From assembly GCA_937921775.1 (NCBI GenBank), contig CAKZUK010000135.1, forward strand, positions 1 through 34,949: a stretch of 34,949 bases of DNA. Direction: 5' to 3'. Of the stretch, positions 25,470 to 34,053 are shown piece after piece (the stretch's first letter is position 1; each line of letters opens with the position of its first letter). A program made the translations under genes and the position numbers. The notes beneath the pieces are model-generated. The model saw only the letters and a list, made by a program, of their open reading frames with translations, was not told where the DNA came from and searched no databases. This DNA comes from an uncultured Saprospiraceae bacterium. Lineage in GTDB: Bacteria > Bacteroidota > Bacteroidia > Chitinophagales > Saprospiraceae.

Positions 25470-25730
25470 ATATTTGTCTAAATAATTCATATAGACCACA
25501 AACAAAAGGACAGAAGGAATGCAAATCCAAAGGAACATTTTAAGATGTACTTTTTTATGTTCAGCACGAGCTTTTTGTAAATCGCTGTAAGAATACTCTG
25601 GGTAAATATCCTTTCCCAAGGCCTTCGATTTTTCGCTTTTGATAATAGGTTTTCGCTTGTTTTGAAAGACCTTACGATGTCTGAATTGTGTGCCTCTGTG
25701 TCCCGGAATGTTGATGCCACTGAATCCCAT
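25467..25730 (-). CDS. Small single-TM protein, tandem paralogue 1
   Basis: An 87-residue protein of unknown function. The start at 25730 (MGFSGINIPGHRGTQFRHRK) is chosen over the longer frame (ATG 25763) because the two neighbouring paralogues begin at this point (MSFGQGKNPGHSGTQFKHRK). Three parts are visible: a Gly/His-rich basic head, the conserved YSYSDLQKARAEHKKVHLKM block, and one C-terminal hydrophobic segment (about 62-80, FLWICIPSVLLFVVYM), with a short tail. The topology is probably N-in with the charged head in the cytoplasm. Stop codon overlaps a palindromic repeat. I recognise no named family. Confidence 0.7.
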   Translation of the reverse strand: MGFSGINIPGHRGTQFRHRKVFQNKRKPIIKSEKSKALGKDIYPEYSYSDLQKARAEHKKVHLKMFLWICIPSVLLFVVYMNYLDKY

Positions 25731-25852
25731 AATTTTGAATTTTGTTGTGTTGTAAACTATCAAAATTATAGCTAAAGTTCAGATTTTATCTACCAAGTGT
25801 GCATATTATTAGAAGTTCGTTAATATTGCAAATGAGGACTAATGTTTGTCGC

Positions 25853-26125
25853 TCAGCCCGAGAAGTTGCTGTGAATATAACAGATAAAAACGATTAGTAA
25901 AATAGCCCAAGGAATACAAATTTTAAGCATTTTTCTAAAATTTGTCTGCTTGTGTTGTGTACGTCCTTTTTGAAGCTCTTGAAAAGAATATTGTCGAATA
26001 TCTTTATTTACAACATCCTTCGTTTTCTTGGCAAGCATCATCGACTTCACTTTCGTATAATAAGCCTTCTTAGTCTTGTGCTCAAATCCTGAATGTCCAA
26101 CTGTTTTAAATCCAATGTATCCCAT
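25853..26125 (-). CDS. Small single-TM protein, tandem paralogue 2
   Basis: A 90-residue paralogue of its neighbours. Head MGYIGFKTVGHSGFEHKTKK, a basic KSMMLAKKTKD stretch shared with paralogue 3, the block YSFQELQKGRTQHKQTNFRK (about 48-67), and a C-terminal TM segment (MLKICIPWAILLIVFICYIH). Function unknown. 65 nt separate it from paralogue 3 and 122 nt from paralogue 1, so co-transcription is possible but not shown. Confidence 0.7.
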   Translation of the reverse strand: MGYIGFKTVGHSGFEHKTKKAYYTKVKSMMLAKKTKDVVNKDIRQYSFQELQKGRTQHKQTNFRKMLKICIPWAILLIVFICYIHSNFSG

Positions 26126-26190
26126 GATCTTGGTATTTTGTTTTTCGAAATAGACATATCTCTATCATTGAAAATAGCATTCAAGCCATC

Positions 26191-26448
26191 TCAAGAAAAA
26201 CAATACATGAAATAGAATAAAAGAATAGCCAAAGGAATACAAATTTTAAGCATCTTAATAAAATTTGCTTGCTTATGCTGTGCACGTCCCTTTTGAAGCT
26301 CCTGAAAGGAATATTGAGGAAGCTTGTTATTATTTGCAAACTTCATTTTCTTACCAACCATCATCGATTTTACGGTCTTATAATAAGCCTTTCGATGTTT
26401 AAATTGAGTTCCAGAATGACCGGGGTTTTTACCTTGTCCAAAGCTCAT
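26191..26448 (-). CDS. Small single-TM protein, tandem paralogue 3
   Basis: An 85-residue protein, closest to paralogue 2: GHSGTQFKHRKAYYKTVKSM near the start, YSFQELQKGRAQHKQANFIK in the middle, and a TM segment (MLKICIPLAILLFYFMYCF) at the very end. The middle block is the most conserved part of the three proteins, so it probably carries the function, for example a protein or lipid contact at the cytoplasmic face (inference). No named family recognised. Confidence 0.7.
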   Translation of the reverse strand: MSFGQGKNPGHSGTQFKHRKAYYKTVKSMMVGKKMKFANNNKLPQYSFQELQKGRAQHKQANFIKMLKICIPLAILLFYFMYCFS

Positions 26449-26649
26449 AGCATTTATGATTTGATGTACTCTAATGTACCAAACCTAAATTCAGAAACCC
26501 CATTTCTTCTACTAACAGGGCTTAATTTCAGATTCATATATGTTTGTGCAAGCTAGACCGCATCAAAGTGAACTCAAAGTAGTTGCAAAGCAAGAACATC
26601 GGACAGCTTATGGTCAAAGTACAAGGCCAAGAGACCAACCAAAGCAAGC

Positions 26650-28980
26650 TTAGCGTAGAAGGGTAACATCTCCAGAAACCAGTTCTTCATATCCATCCAA
26701 GTAAACCACCTCTGCCACCCAGATATAAACCCCAGGATCCAGCAATTTATCTTTAAGTCGCCCATCCCAGCCATTCGTCGGATCGTTAGGTGCAAAGTTC
26801 TCATTTCCATAAACGACCTCACCCCAACGTCCCAAAATCTTCCAAGACTTTATATAATCAATAGACTTGTAGGCATTGATGAAAAATACATCATTCACAC
26901 CATCACCATTCGGTGAAAAAGCATTGGGAACAAATAAATCACGAATCTTAATCACATTTACAACAATCGTATCCATCGTAGAGCAAGTGTCTGCTGAGGT
27001 AACCGACAAAACGTATTGTGTCCGATCCACTGGCGAAGCGAAGGGCCTTAGACAAGTATCACAGTCCATTGTACTTCCGTTGCTCCACTGAATATCAATT
27101 AGGTTGGTATTATTCGTAATAGTTTGAATCTCAATTGGACAACCTAGATTTACATCTAAATCATCACCTAAAAACAATACTGGAATATCAGGCGGTGTCA
27201 ACTGCTCACTAATACTAACTTCGCAGTCATTATTGTCACGAACAGTAAATTCATACAAGCCAGGCCCCAAACCTCTATAAATAGGAAACATACTAAAGGT
27301 GTCTCCAGTAATGGCATAAGTATAAGGAGGTGTACCACCAACAATAGAATCTAATTCAATTCGACCAGTTTCAAATCCATCACAATTTGGATCTGTAAAA
27401 AAGACATTGAATCCAATCGGATCGGGTTCCTCCAAAGTAATTTGATTGCTCTGAACGCAGCCATATGAATCGCTAATACTGATCGTGTAAAGACCAGCCG
27501 AAAGACTAGTAGCTTCATTCCCGATAGTTGCATCGCTCCATGCATAGGTATAAGGAGCTACACCGCCAAAACCCTGAGCCATAGCGGTACCGTCAGAACC
27601 GCCATTACAACTTAAGTTAAAACCATTAATGTCAACTGCAGATGGATTTACGCCAAGTAAACTCGGCTCTGATACGTCCTGAAATAAAACAGTTTGATTT
27701 CCAAAATCATCATTGATATTAATTTCATAAGTACCAGCAGGAACGTTTGCGACCATATTGTTGTCAAATAAACTTGTAGTGCCAACACCACCAATGCTGG
27801 GTTCCAAGATGTTGCTCCAATCATAAGAGAAAGGAGGTGTGCCGTTCTCAACAGAGAAAATTAAGAAACCATTCGCCTCTCCGTTACATATAGGTTCTAC
27901 AAAATCAGTTGAACCAACAATATTACATTCGATGATAAACAAATCCAGGTTCACGATACTATCGCATTCCAGTGAAGTTTGTATGGTATCCATGAAAATA
28001 CCTGTAGTGGTATATGGTGTATTCCCAATCAAGAAAGCTTCACCTTGACAAAGGTTGATGTCAATGAATTCCTGTGCTTGTGGCAAAACCGTCAAGTCTA
28101 AAAAGATCAAACTGTCGCAGCCATTCTCTAGTGTGATTACAAAATCATAGATGCCCGTTTGGCAAATGGTTTGCCCAGCAACATCGTAGCAATCGTTATC
28201 ACAGATGACTTCCGTTAAGTTAAGCGTACCAGGCGTTATCACGTTTACAATCGTACAGCTAGGCGCTGCTTGGTCGCAGGCATTTGCTGCTGTCACACAA
28301 ACTTCATAAGTACCATCTGCTGGAAACACCAAGTCGGTAGTTTGACTCTGCTCGCTTTGTTGAATACCATCTATTGTCCAGAAGAAAAGTGCGGCTCCAT
28401 CATCACCTGTAGTAGTGTAGGTGGTAGGAAAGTCAGGACAAGTTTGTGGCTCACCGCTTATGACTCCGGATGTAGTCAGATCACTTACCTGAGTACTACC
28501 CGATATGACATTGAAAGTCCAATCGCAAATATCGGCATTAGAGCCATCCATGATAAGGTAGTAATGTTGACCAATCACTAGAGGGATATCGTTACTAAAC
28601 GTCACGGTAGTGTTGGGAGCGACATCAGTGTTGCAGAAAGTTACTGGGTTAAAGTTGACACAATCATCGCTTTGGAAGAAGCCAATTTCCACTCCCCAGT
28701 TCGTGGTACAGTTGTCTACTGTAACAGAAATGCTCAAGTCCGTTGTACCGGCAATAAATGCGATATAAGACATGTTGTGGAACATCGTGGTGCAAAAACC
28801 TGGAAAGGTTTGCCCTTGAGCAGTTAGATTGTTGGTGCCTGTAAAGCCATCAATGTCGCAAATGACACAGGCATCTAAACAGGTAGATTCCATATTAGGG
28901 CTGGACCCACAAGGCTCTGGTTGAGCAAATGATAGTCCTGAAATCAATAGTAGCAAAAAAATAAAAGGAATCCTTCCCAT
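26650..28980 (-). CDS. T9SS type B (CHU_C, gliding-motility-associated) protein with PKD and SprB-like repeats
   Basis: A 776-residue secreted protein. Signal peptide about 1-19 (MGRIPFIFLLLLISGLSFAQ). A Cys-rich N-terminal domain (about 20-165) is followed by a PKD-like domain (about 180-245, with YEVCVTAANACDQ), then a short region with the repeated NxCQG/ICDN pattern, and SprB-like repeats (about 350-590) with the signatures PICNGEANGF, GTPPFSYDWS, GVAPYTYAWSD and GTPPYTYAITG. The C-terminal domain from VPNAFSPNGDGVNDVFFI to the end (GVYIWVAEVVYLDG) is the T9SS type B sorting domain. Such proteins are exported across the outer membrane and some are gliding adhesins. A consensus-like promoter lies just upstream. 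It is a single gene. Confidence 0.9.
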   Translation of the reverse strand: MGRIPFIFLLLLISGLSFAQPEPCGSSPNMESTCLDACVICDIDGFTGTNNLTAQGQTFPGFCTTMFHNMSYIAFIAGTTDLSISVTVDNCTTNWGVEIGFFQSDDCVNFNPVTFCNTDVAPNTTVTFSNDIPLVIGQHYYLIMDGSNADICDWTFNVISGSTQVSDLTTSGVISGEPQTCPDFPTTYTTTGDDGAALFFWTIDGIQQSEQSQTTDLVFPADGTYEVCVTAANACDQAAPSCTIVNVITPGTLNLTEVICDNDCYDVAGQTICQTGIYDFVITLENGCDSLIFLDLTVLPQAQEFIDINLCQGEAFLIGNTPYTTTGIFMDTIQTSLECDSIVNLDLFIIECNIVGSTDFVEPICNGEANGFLIFSVENGTPPFSYDWSNILEPSIGGVGTTSLFDNNMVANVPAGTYEININDDFGNQTVLFQDVSEPSLLGVNPSAVDINGFNLSCNGGSDGTAMAQGFGGVAPYTYAWSDATIGNEATSLSAGLYTISISDSYGCVQSNQITLEEPDPIGFNVFFTDPNCDGFETGRIELDSIVGGTPPYTYAITGDTFSMFPIYRGLGPGLYEFTVRDNNDCEVSISEQLTPPDIPVLFLGDDLDVNLGCPIEIQTITNNTNLIDIQWSNGSTMDCDTCLRPFASPVDRTQYVLSVTSADTCSTMDTIVVNVIKIRDLFVPNAFSPNGDGVNDVFFINAYKSIDYIKSWKILGRWGEVVYGNENFAPNDPTNGWDGRLKDKLLDPGVYIWVAEVVYLDGYEELVSGDVTLLR

Positions 28981-29489
28981 GGTAGTGTAAGTATTTTACA
29001 CAAATATAAAGAAAGGAGCTTTAGGATAGAAAGCTAATAAGGTCTTATGCTTGAAATTGACCAAAGTTTGGAAAATCGAGAAATGGAGTAGGGGATTGAG
29101 GATAGAAGCAAGACCGAACAGGCCGACCGAGAATTGATTTTGGCATTCGGCCACTTTTACATACTTCGACTCTACCTGACTGCGCCGAGAAGACAGGTTC
29201 GCTCAGCACAGCGTTTTGCGGGTTTACACCTTTCCTACGATAGAAAGAGCCATCTAGCTTGACTTTAGGAAAGCGGTTAAGCCTGTGCTGAGTCTTGTCG
29301 ATCGATCATTACAATCCCTCTGGAACTTGTAATCCCAATCTTCACTTCCTTAGCTCAAACATTACAACTGCCACAAAGACGAACACGGAATTTCTTTATT
29401 GAAAGCCAACAAAAAAATCACCATAGAAAGCTGAATAGTTAATGAAAATGGCAGATATGAAGGCTCTTGGGACTTCCATCTTAAAGCAG
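28981..29489. other. Intergenic region, 509 nt, repeat-bearing, no gene
   Basis: No gene was found. Besides the candidate promoter, it holds a second copy of the 22-base repeat (29123-29144, exact match to 1564-1585) followed by GGCCACTTTTACAT as in copy 1, and a 10-bp inverted repeat CTCAGCACAG (29202-29211) against CTGTGCTGAG (29283-29292) 71 bases apart. The rest is featureless. Confidence 0.6.
29001..29008 (-). promoter_or_regulatory. Candidate Bacteroidota -7 element for the T9SS type B gene
   Basis: On the minus strand TATATTTG matches the Bacteroidota -7 consensus TAnnTTTG exactly and ends 20 nt upstream of the ATG at 28980. No clear TTG -33 element is seen at the expected distance, so confidence is moderate to low. 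Confidence 0.4.
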
Positions 29490-29669
29490 CTACTTTTTCT
29501 CAGCAGCCTCTAATTTCTCAATCTCTTTATAGAATTCTTCAGCTTCTAAAGCCTTTAAATCACTAGCTTTTCGATCGCTAGTGGAAAGTCGATATGATTC
29601 TTCTAGCATCGTCTTATATTCTTCCTTCATCTTATCTAACTTACTCTTCTTTTTAAAAAATCCAAACAT
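29490..29669 (-). CDS. DUF6435 (Lacal_2735) family small protein
   Basis: A 59-residue protein with the start MFGFFKKKSKLDKMKEEYKT and a Glu/Lys-rich helical remainder (LEESYRLSTSDRKASDLKAL) to the stop at 29490. The MFGFFKKK head, the L.K.YE..L.E...LS...R...D..A.AE pattern and the length fit the DUF6435/Lacal_2735 family common in marine Bacteroidota. It is cytoplasmic, soluble and probably a coiled-coil. Function unknown. It lies 98 nt downstream of the RNA-repair cassette on the same strand. Confidence 0.75.
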   Translation of the reverse strand: MFGFFKKKSKLDKMKEEYKTMLEESYRLSTSDRKASDLKALEAEEFYKEIEKLEAAEKK

Positions 29670-29767
29670 GATATCTTTTTATTAGTTGATTAAAAATAGT
29701 AAACAATAAAGACCAAGAAAGGTTTAGTAATGGCCCGTCAAAAGAGTAAGTTAAAAGGGTTCAGCGA

Positions 29768-30937
29768 TTAATTAAATTCTTTTTTTTTATCCCTTTTAGG
29801 GGGCACCTTATTTATCAAGAACTCTAAATCATGTGCCTCCTGATGGGATGGAATTTCCAATCGACTTATCATCTTATCAATTACTTTCTCTGGAACCACA
29901 TGCATCCTATTCTTATTTTGTCTCATTAAAATAGTATGAGGCACTTCTAAATATACAATCTTTACTCGCGCTTTATATTCAGTAAATAAACCAATCCATT
30001 TACTTCGCATATCTCGAGTAATGTTAGTCGCATTAAAAACAAAGGATTGTCGAGCACGCATCCAAGCCTTTGCCTGTTCTTTTGCTAGCTGAATGACTTG
30101 CCCATTTTTCTTTTTGTCAGTAGGAGAGATGCCATGCTTTCTGCGAATTTCATCTAATGAAAGAACTGGCTGGTGTATTAATTTTTTAAGATAAGTGTCT
30201 TTACCTGTGCCCGGAAGTGCAGAAAGAAGCGTTACAGTAAATTTATGATCTTCAAATGGTTCGTAATCAGGGGCAATTTCATCGCGATTCAAATAAAGGT
30301 AACGGCCATAGTTGGATTTGAATTCATGAGGTTTGCCAAAACAATTATAATCCAAACAAAGTTCTTTAAACAGTTCCACTTTCATTAATTCTTCCTCCTG
30401 ATCAGGACAGATTCTTCCTTTTATATCGGCTTTCGCCAAAATATAAAGATGCAATGTATTTACCTTTAAGCTCACTTCAATGACACTTTTACGTGGATCA
30501 TCTTTACTGATGGCAAAGAGTGGCAATCCATGATGCCGAACTAGTTTAGCAATTTGCTCGCGAATATGAAAAGGGGTAGGGATGTCTTTATACAAAATAG
30601 TTCGAGCAGTATATTCACCTCGTAAGGCATGTCGAGGTGATACGATGGATTCGATTCCGTCAATGACTTCAGTTACAGTTGTCGATCGTTTTTCAACATC
30701 ATGAAGCAGGGCCGCTGCAAAAAGAATGTGTTTGTCCTGCTCAGATAATTCTTGAAATTCGGATAGATTCAATAAGTCACGAACCACCCAGGTGGTATGT
30801 ACATAAACATCACCTTCTCCATGCCAAATCGGATTTTGAGGGACTCCTTGCATGTCGTTCAACCAACTATAGCTCTCTTTCAAAAGTTCCCAATTGACAG
30901 TTTGATCGATTTCGTATCTCGGAAATTTCCAGATCAT
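29768..30937 (-). CDS. HD-Pnk: HD phosphoesterase fused to 5'-OH polynucleotide kinase (RNA end healing)
   Basis: The 389-residue protein has two domains. Residues about 1-220 are an HD phosphohydrolase: H47, the H79-D80 pair (LLHDVEKRS), H135-H136 (VRHHGLP) and D171 (AKAD) are the expected metal ligands. Residues about 230-389 are a P-loop kinase with GTGKDT (243-248), the LDEIR acid (D262), NATN followed by R308, and the lid region around RQNKNR. This is the architecture of Runella HD-Pnk, shown to remove 2',3'-cyclic phosphate and phosphorylate 5'-OH ends. It is 15 nt downstream of the RNA ligase gene, so the pair heals and seals broken RNA. Cytoplasmic. Activity is inferred from family, not shown here. 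Confidence 0.88.
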   Translation of the reverse strand: MIWKFPRYEIDQTVNWELLKESYSWLNDMQGVPQNPIWHGEGDVYVHTTWVVRDLLNLSEFQELSEQDKHILFAAALLHDVEKRSTTVTEVIDGIESIVSPRHALRGEYTARTILYKDIPTPFHIREQIAKLVRHHGLPLFAISKDDPRKSVIEVSLKVNTLHLYILAKADIKGRICPDQEEELMKVELFKELCLDYNCFGKPHEFKSNYGRYLYLNRDEIAPDYEPFEDHKFTVTLLSALPGTGKDTYLKKLIHQPVLSLDEIRRKHGISPTDKKKNGQVIQLAKEQAKAWMRARQSFVFNATNITRDMRSKWIGLFTEYKARVKIVYLEVPHTILMRQNKNRMHVVPEKVIDKMISRLEIPSHQEAHDLEFLINKVPPKRDKKKEFN

Positions 30938-30952
30938 GTTTGCTTTTATTTT

Positions 30953-31738
30953 TTAGAACATTTTAATCCACTTGTATTTCTCATAATTGACAAGCTTCGC
31001 AGCTTCCCAATTCTTCGTCCAATGTACGTCTGTTTTTACATGTTTTGCTCGAACGAGTTTAAATAAATTATTAAATTCATTTATAGCAACGGGAATTGGT
31101 CCTTCGTTCGTGTCAAATGCATTCGCATTTCTGATGACAAAACCTTCAGAGCATGCAGCGCCGCTTTTCGGCTCGTAGCCATCTAGCATGCCTTGACTTG
31201 CAACACTTTCTTCCCAGCTCATCCCAAGATTAGCATTAAGCCAAGAGGCTAAGTGTACATTCTCTTTTTTGTCTTCTTTGTAAAAGTTACTGAGTTTTTC
31301 TTTGATCTTAATTTCTGGAACAGTTGGGAAATCCAAAAGCGCAGCATAAAACTTTACTTCTTCCCAGGACAACCATCGTCCATTTTCGCGAACAGCAAAA
31401 ACATAAAAATACGATTCTAATTTTCTGTAGGCAATAGAATGAATGCCATACATGTTTTCTCCAAACACTTCAAGATCGTTTAATTCGTTTTTAATTAACT
31501 CCCAACGTTGAACCAGTGGCTTGTCCCAAGAGTGTACAGAAGCTGCGGTGTGAGATCGGGCGAAGAGACCGTATTTGTTGAAACAATTATTTTGTCCATC
31601 TAACTTTTCGGTCAGAACCAACTGTTCTAATTCAGCAAAATACTTAAGATAACCATTGGGCATAAATCGATCGTCAGAAGTAGTGCCAAGACTAATCTGT
31701 GCATGAAGACTTCGATTGTATTTTGTTGACAAAGACAT
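30953..31738 (-). CDS. ATP-dependent RNA ligase partner of HD-Pnk
   Basis: A 261-residue nucleotidyltransferase (start taken at ATG 31738, MSLSTKYNRSLHAQ, because the family N-terminal K-Y-.-R and GTTSDD motif follows; an upstream ATG at 31762 adds eight residues and cannot be excluded). Motif I is KLDGQN (45-50) with the adenylated Lys45, motif III is FGENMYGIHSI (92-102), motif IV is EGFVIR (198-203) and motif V is FKLVRAKHV (226-234). This order is that of the RNA ligase/capping enzyme superfamily. It lacks a large C-terminal domain. Its overlap-near gene order with HD-Pnk supports a joint RNA-repair role: HD-Pnk makes 3'-OH and 5'-phosphate ends, which this enzyme seals. The RNA target is unknown. 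Confidence 0.88.
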   Translation of the reverse strand: MSLSTKYNRSLHAQISLGTTSDDRFMPNGYLKYFAELEQLVLTEKLDGQNNCFNKYGLFARSHTAASVHSWDKPLVQRWELIKNELNDLEVFGENMYGIHSIAYRKLESYFYVFAVRENGRWLSWEEVKFYAALLDFPTVPEIKIKEKLSNFYKEDKKENVHLASWLNANLGMSWEESVASQGMLDGYEPKSGAACSEGFVIRNANAFDTNEGPIPVAINEFNNLFKLVRAKHVKTDVHWTKNWEAAKLVNYEKYKWIKMF

Positions 31739-31955
31739 ACAAGGCCTAGTTATAAAGATCATTAAACAGCATCGCGTACTTAGCTAATTGCTGAATGGAT
31801 TTAGTAAATTAAAGAACAGGGGGAGTATCACAGCTCAAGTCGATCGCAGAGCAAAGCCTCCATTCATTTTTTAATACAGGCTAATAACTCTCAAAGAAGC
31901 AAAATGATTCCTTAGAAAATACTACTTTTAAAACAAATCAATAAAGCCCTCCAAT

Positions 31956-32381
31956 ATGAAGCAAGCTTCTGAGACCAATAGCAATGAGAACAAGCTACCA
32001 AGCCTCCATTTCAAAATCCAAAAACTGGAAGAAAGAAACTGGTATGGAACGGCCCTTTTGCTTATTGTCTCTGCTTTGATATTAATCAGTACTTTGATTT
32101 ATGCAGTCATGGGTTTTGAAGAATCAACTCCTGTTGTCTTAATAAATGGTTTGCTCATCATTCTTCACATGGTTTTGGTCTATCTCTCAAAGACAGATAA
32201 ATTGATTGCCTATTCAGGAGGTTTATTAGTCTTTATAATTTATCTTTTTTTGAACCAAATTTTAGCTGGAAGTATGTTAATTGGAGGTTGGAAATTAAGT
32301 TTGATCATTATTTTTAGCTATTTCCTGTTCATAAATGAATCGTATATACTGAAAAAATTGCATCAACAATTGGAGGAATAG
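31956..32381 (+). CDS. Hypothetical membrane protein (about 4 TM segments)
   Basis: A 141-residue protein with a charged N-terminal tail (1-27, KLEERN), then hydrophobic segments at about 30-48 (GTALLLIVSALILISTLIY), 58-77 (TPVVLINGLLIILHMVLVYL), 83-100 and 108-126, and a basic/acidic C-terminal tail (KKLHQQLEE). Both ends are probably cytoplasmic. I recognise no family. It is divergent from the RNA-repair pair and 198 nt upstream of a secreted protein gene on the same strand. Confidence 0.65.
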   Translation: MKQASETNSNENKLPSLHFKIQKLEERNWYGTALLLIVSALILISTLIYAVMGFEESTPVVLINGLLIILHMVLVYLSKTDKLIAYSGGLLVFIIYLFLNQILAGSMLIGGWKLSLIIIFSYFLFINESYILKKLHQQLEE

Positions 32382-32597
32382 TGGGAAAGTCATTAGTATT
32401 TTAGCGGAATTATCATCAAAAAGCTGTCTGTTTTTATGCTTTTGAACTACTTATTCATTAAATATGCTCTATTTTTAAGCAAAATATAGACAAATACCTT
32501 AAATTTGATCTATCAGCCCAAATCATAGTCAAATTGGAATTGTTTATGCAATACTAGTTTGTTACAACATTGTTAATACATGTTAAATTATTTTACT

Positions 32598-33902
32598 ATG
32601 AAAAAAGCTATCTTATTTTTCAGCTTAATTTTATTGGGATTTAATCTTTCAGCACAAGAGTTCTTCTCTGCGACTGCAGCCACTGCTGATGAGGCAGCTC
32701 ACCTGCGTTTTATGAAAGACAACAATTCAGAATATGAAAAACGATCCGCCATTTGGAAGGTTCCTTCTACCGTGGTTCGAGTTATTGCTTCCGCTCAGTC
32801 TGGGGCAGGCTATTTAGATGATCATAATTATGGAGCTGTTTTGCCGGCTGCGGGAATAACTAAGTATGCTAAATTTTCAGCAACTGATGATTTCGACTTA
32901 GTTGCTTGTAGTAAACCTTCAAGAGGAATTGAGGCGATCGCTTTAGCTTTAAGCATTATGAACAGTAATACAGGTGGAGCTTTGCAAACAGATGAAGATT
33001 TCCTTCAACACGTTTTTGGTGCTGGAGGAGAATTAGCTCTGATGGCAAGTGAAGCGGAGTTAGCTTATAAAGCTTATACCAATAAGGAAATTTATCTTGA
33101 ATCTGGTTATACTGCTCCGTCGAATGGTTCGAGCTATAGCAATAGCAGTCCTGTACATACTGCTTCTCCGATTGTGAAGGAAGAGGAGCTAATTGAAGTT
33201 GCTCCAACAATCTCAACTTACTCAAACGTAGAGGTAAATGAAACAACTTCATTGCCAGCTGTACCTAACTTAATGGTAACAGAAAAAGTGAAAGAGCAGC
33301 TTGATGAAACTATTACAAGGGATGAGGGGGTACAAACCTTCCAGCCTTCTGAATCTTTTGAGGCTGCACCTATTACTACTGAAGCTAGTGAATCGTTTGA
33401 GTCAGGATCATACACAAGTGAAACATCGGAGTCATTTGATACGGCACCAGTTGCAACTGAAATAGTGGAGGAAGATCAGATAGAAAATGTGTTTATAGAC
33501 AATGATAAAGAAGAAGAGTTGGATGCAATGGGGCGTAGAATTATCAAAGACCCAGCAGATAATATTAATGCAATCGAAACTTATAACACTGGAGCTGCTG
33601 GTTCTAAAGTTGTAAGAAAGATTGAAGTAGAAGAAGAGACAAAGGAGTCTAATGTTGCCTCACAGGAACTTGATCAATCAGTTGTCGCTGATCAGGAAGC
33701 TGACGTAAATAAAAGGTTAGAAGCTACTAGTAAACAACAAACTGAATTGAAAATGGCAGCACAAACCGAGGCACAGAGGCGCGAAGCAGAGATACTCAAA
33801 GCGGAGCAAATGATTATCCAACAACGAAAAGAGATGGCTGAACGTCGAGCTAGAAAAGCAGCAGAGGCCGAGGCTGAAAAAGCTAATGGTGGCGGTAATT
33901 AA
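32598..33902 (+). CDS. Secreted protein with SESFE-type repeats and Ala/Glu coiled-coil tail, function unknown
   Basis: The start at 32598 is chosen because MKKAILFFSLILLGFNLSAQ is a clean signal peptide; the upstream ATG (32580) adds only six residues. The 434-residue product has an N-terminal domain (about 20-165) with Ala-rich helices (ATAATADEAAHLRFMKD) and no family I recognise, a low-complexity acidic middle with three SESF[ED] repeats (33348-33462), and a long charged C-terminal helix (RREAEILKAEQMIIQQRKEM, ending KAANGGGN-like) likely to form a coiled coil. Probably periplasmic or envelope-associated. No T9SS tail, so not exported by that route. It is followed by a strong terminator and stands alone. 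Confidence 0.7.
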   Translation: MKKAILFFSLILLGFNLSAQEFFSATAATADEAAHLRFMKDNNSEYEKRSAIWKVPSTVVRVIASAQSGAGYLDDHNYGAVLPAAGITKYAKFSATDDFDLVACSKPSRGIEAIALALSIMNSNTGGALQTDEDFLQHVFGAGGELALMASEAELAYKAYTNKEIYLESGYTAPSNGSSYSNSSPVHTASPIVKEEELIEVAPTISTYSNVEVNETTSLPAVPNLMVTEKVKEQLDETITRDEGVQTFQPSESFEAAPITTEASESFESGSYTSETSESFDTAPVATEIVEEDQIENVFIDNDKEEELDAMGRRIIKDPADNINAIETYNTGAAGSKVVRKIEVEEETKESNVASQELDQSVVADQEADVNKRLEATSKQQTELKMAAQTEAQRREAEILKAEQMIIQQRKEMAERRARKAAEAEAEKANGGGN

Positions 33903-33920
33903 ACGGCTATTTTATTCATG

Positions 33921-33957
33921 AAAAATCCCTGTAGATTTCGATCTACAGGGATTTTTT
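33921..33957 (+). terminator. Rho-independent terminator (16-bp stem, TTCG loop)
   Basis: AAAAATCCCTGTAGAT pairs perfectly with ATCTACAGGGATTTTT around a TTCG tetraloop, and is followed by a T run. Because the stem itself starts with A residues it may work in both directions. It begins 19 nt after the stop of the 32598 gene. Confidence 0.92.
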
Positions 33958-34053
33958 TATTGAGCTTAAAGCTTTCTTCAGTTTTTAAAAATGCTAGCTG
34001 TCTAAAAGCTCTGATAGCCATAATTGCTTATATTTATCCAAAATTAAACAATC

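Noticed and set aside
29202-29292. Inverted repeat CTCAGCACAG/CTGTGCTGAG as a terminator
   Set aside because: The 71-nt loop is too long and there is no T run; more likely part of a dispersed intergenic repeat.
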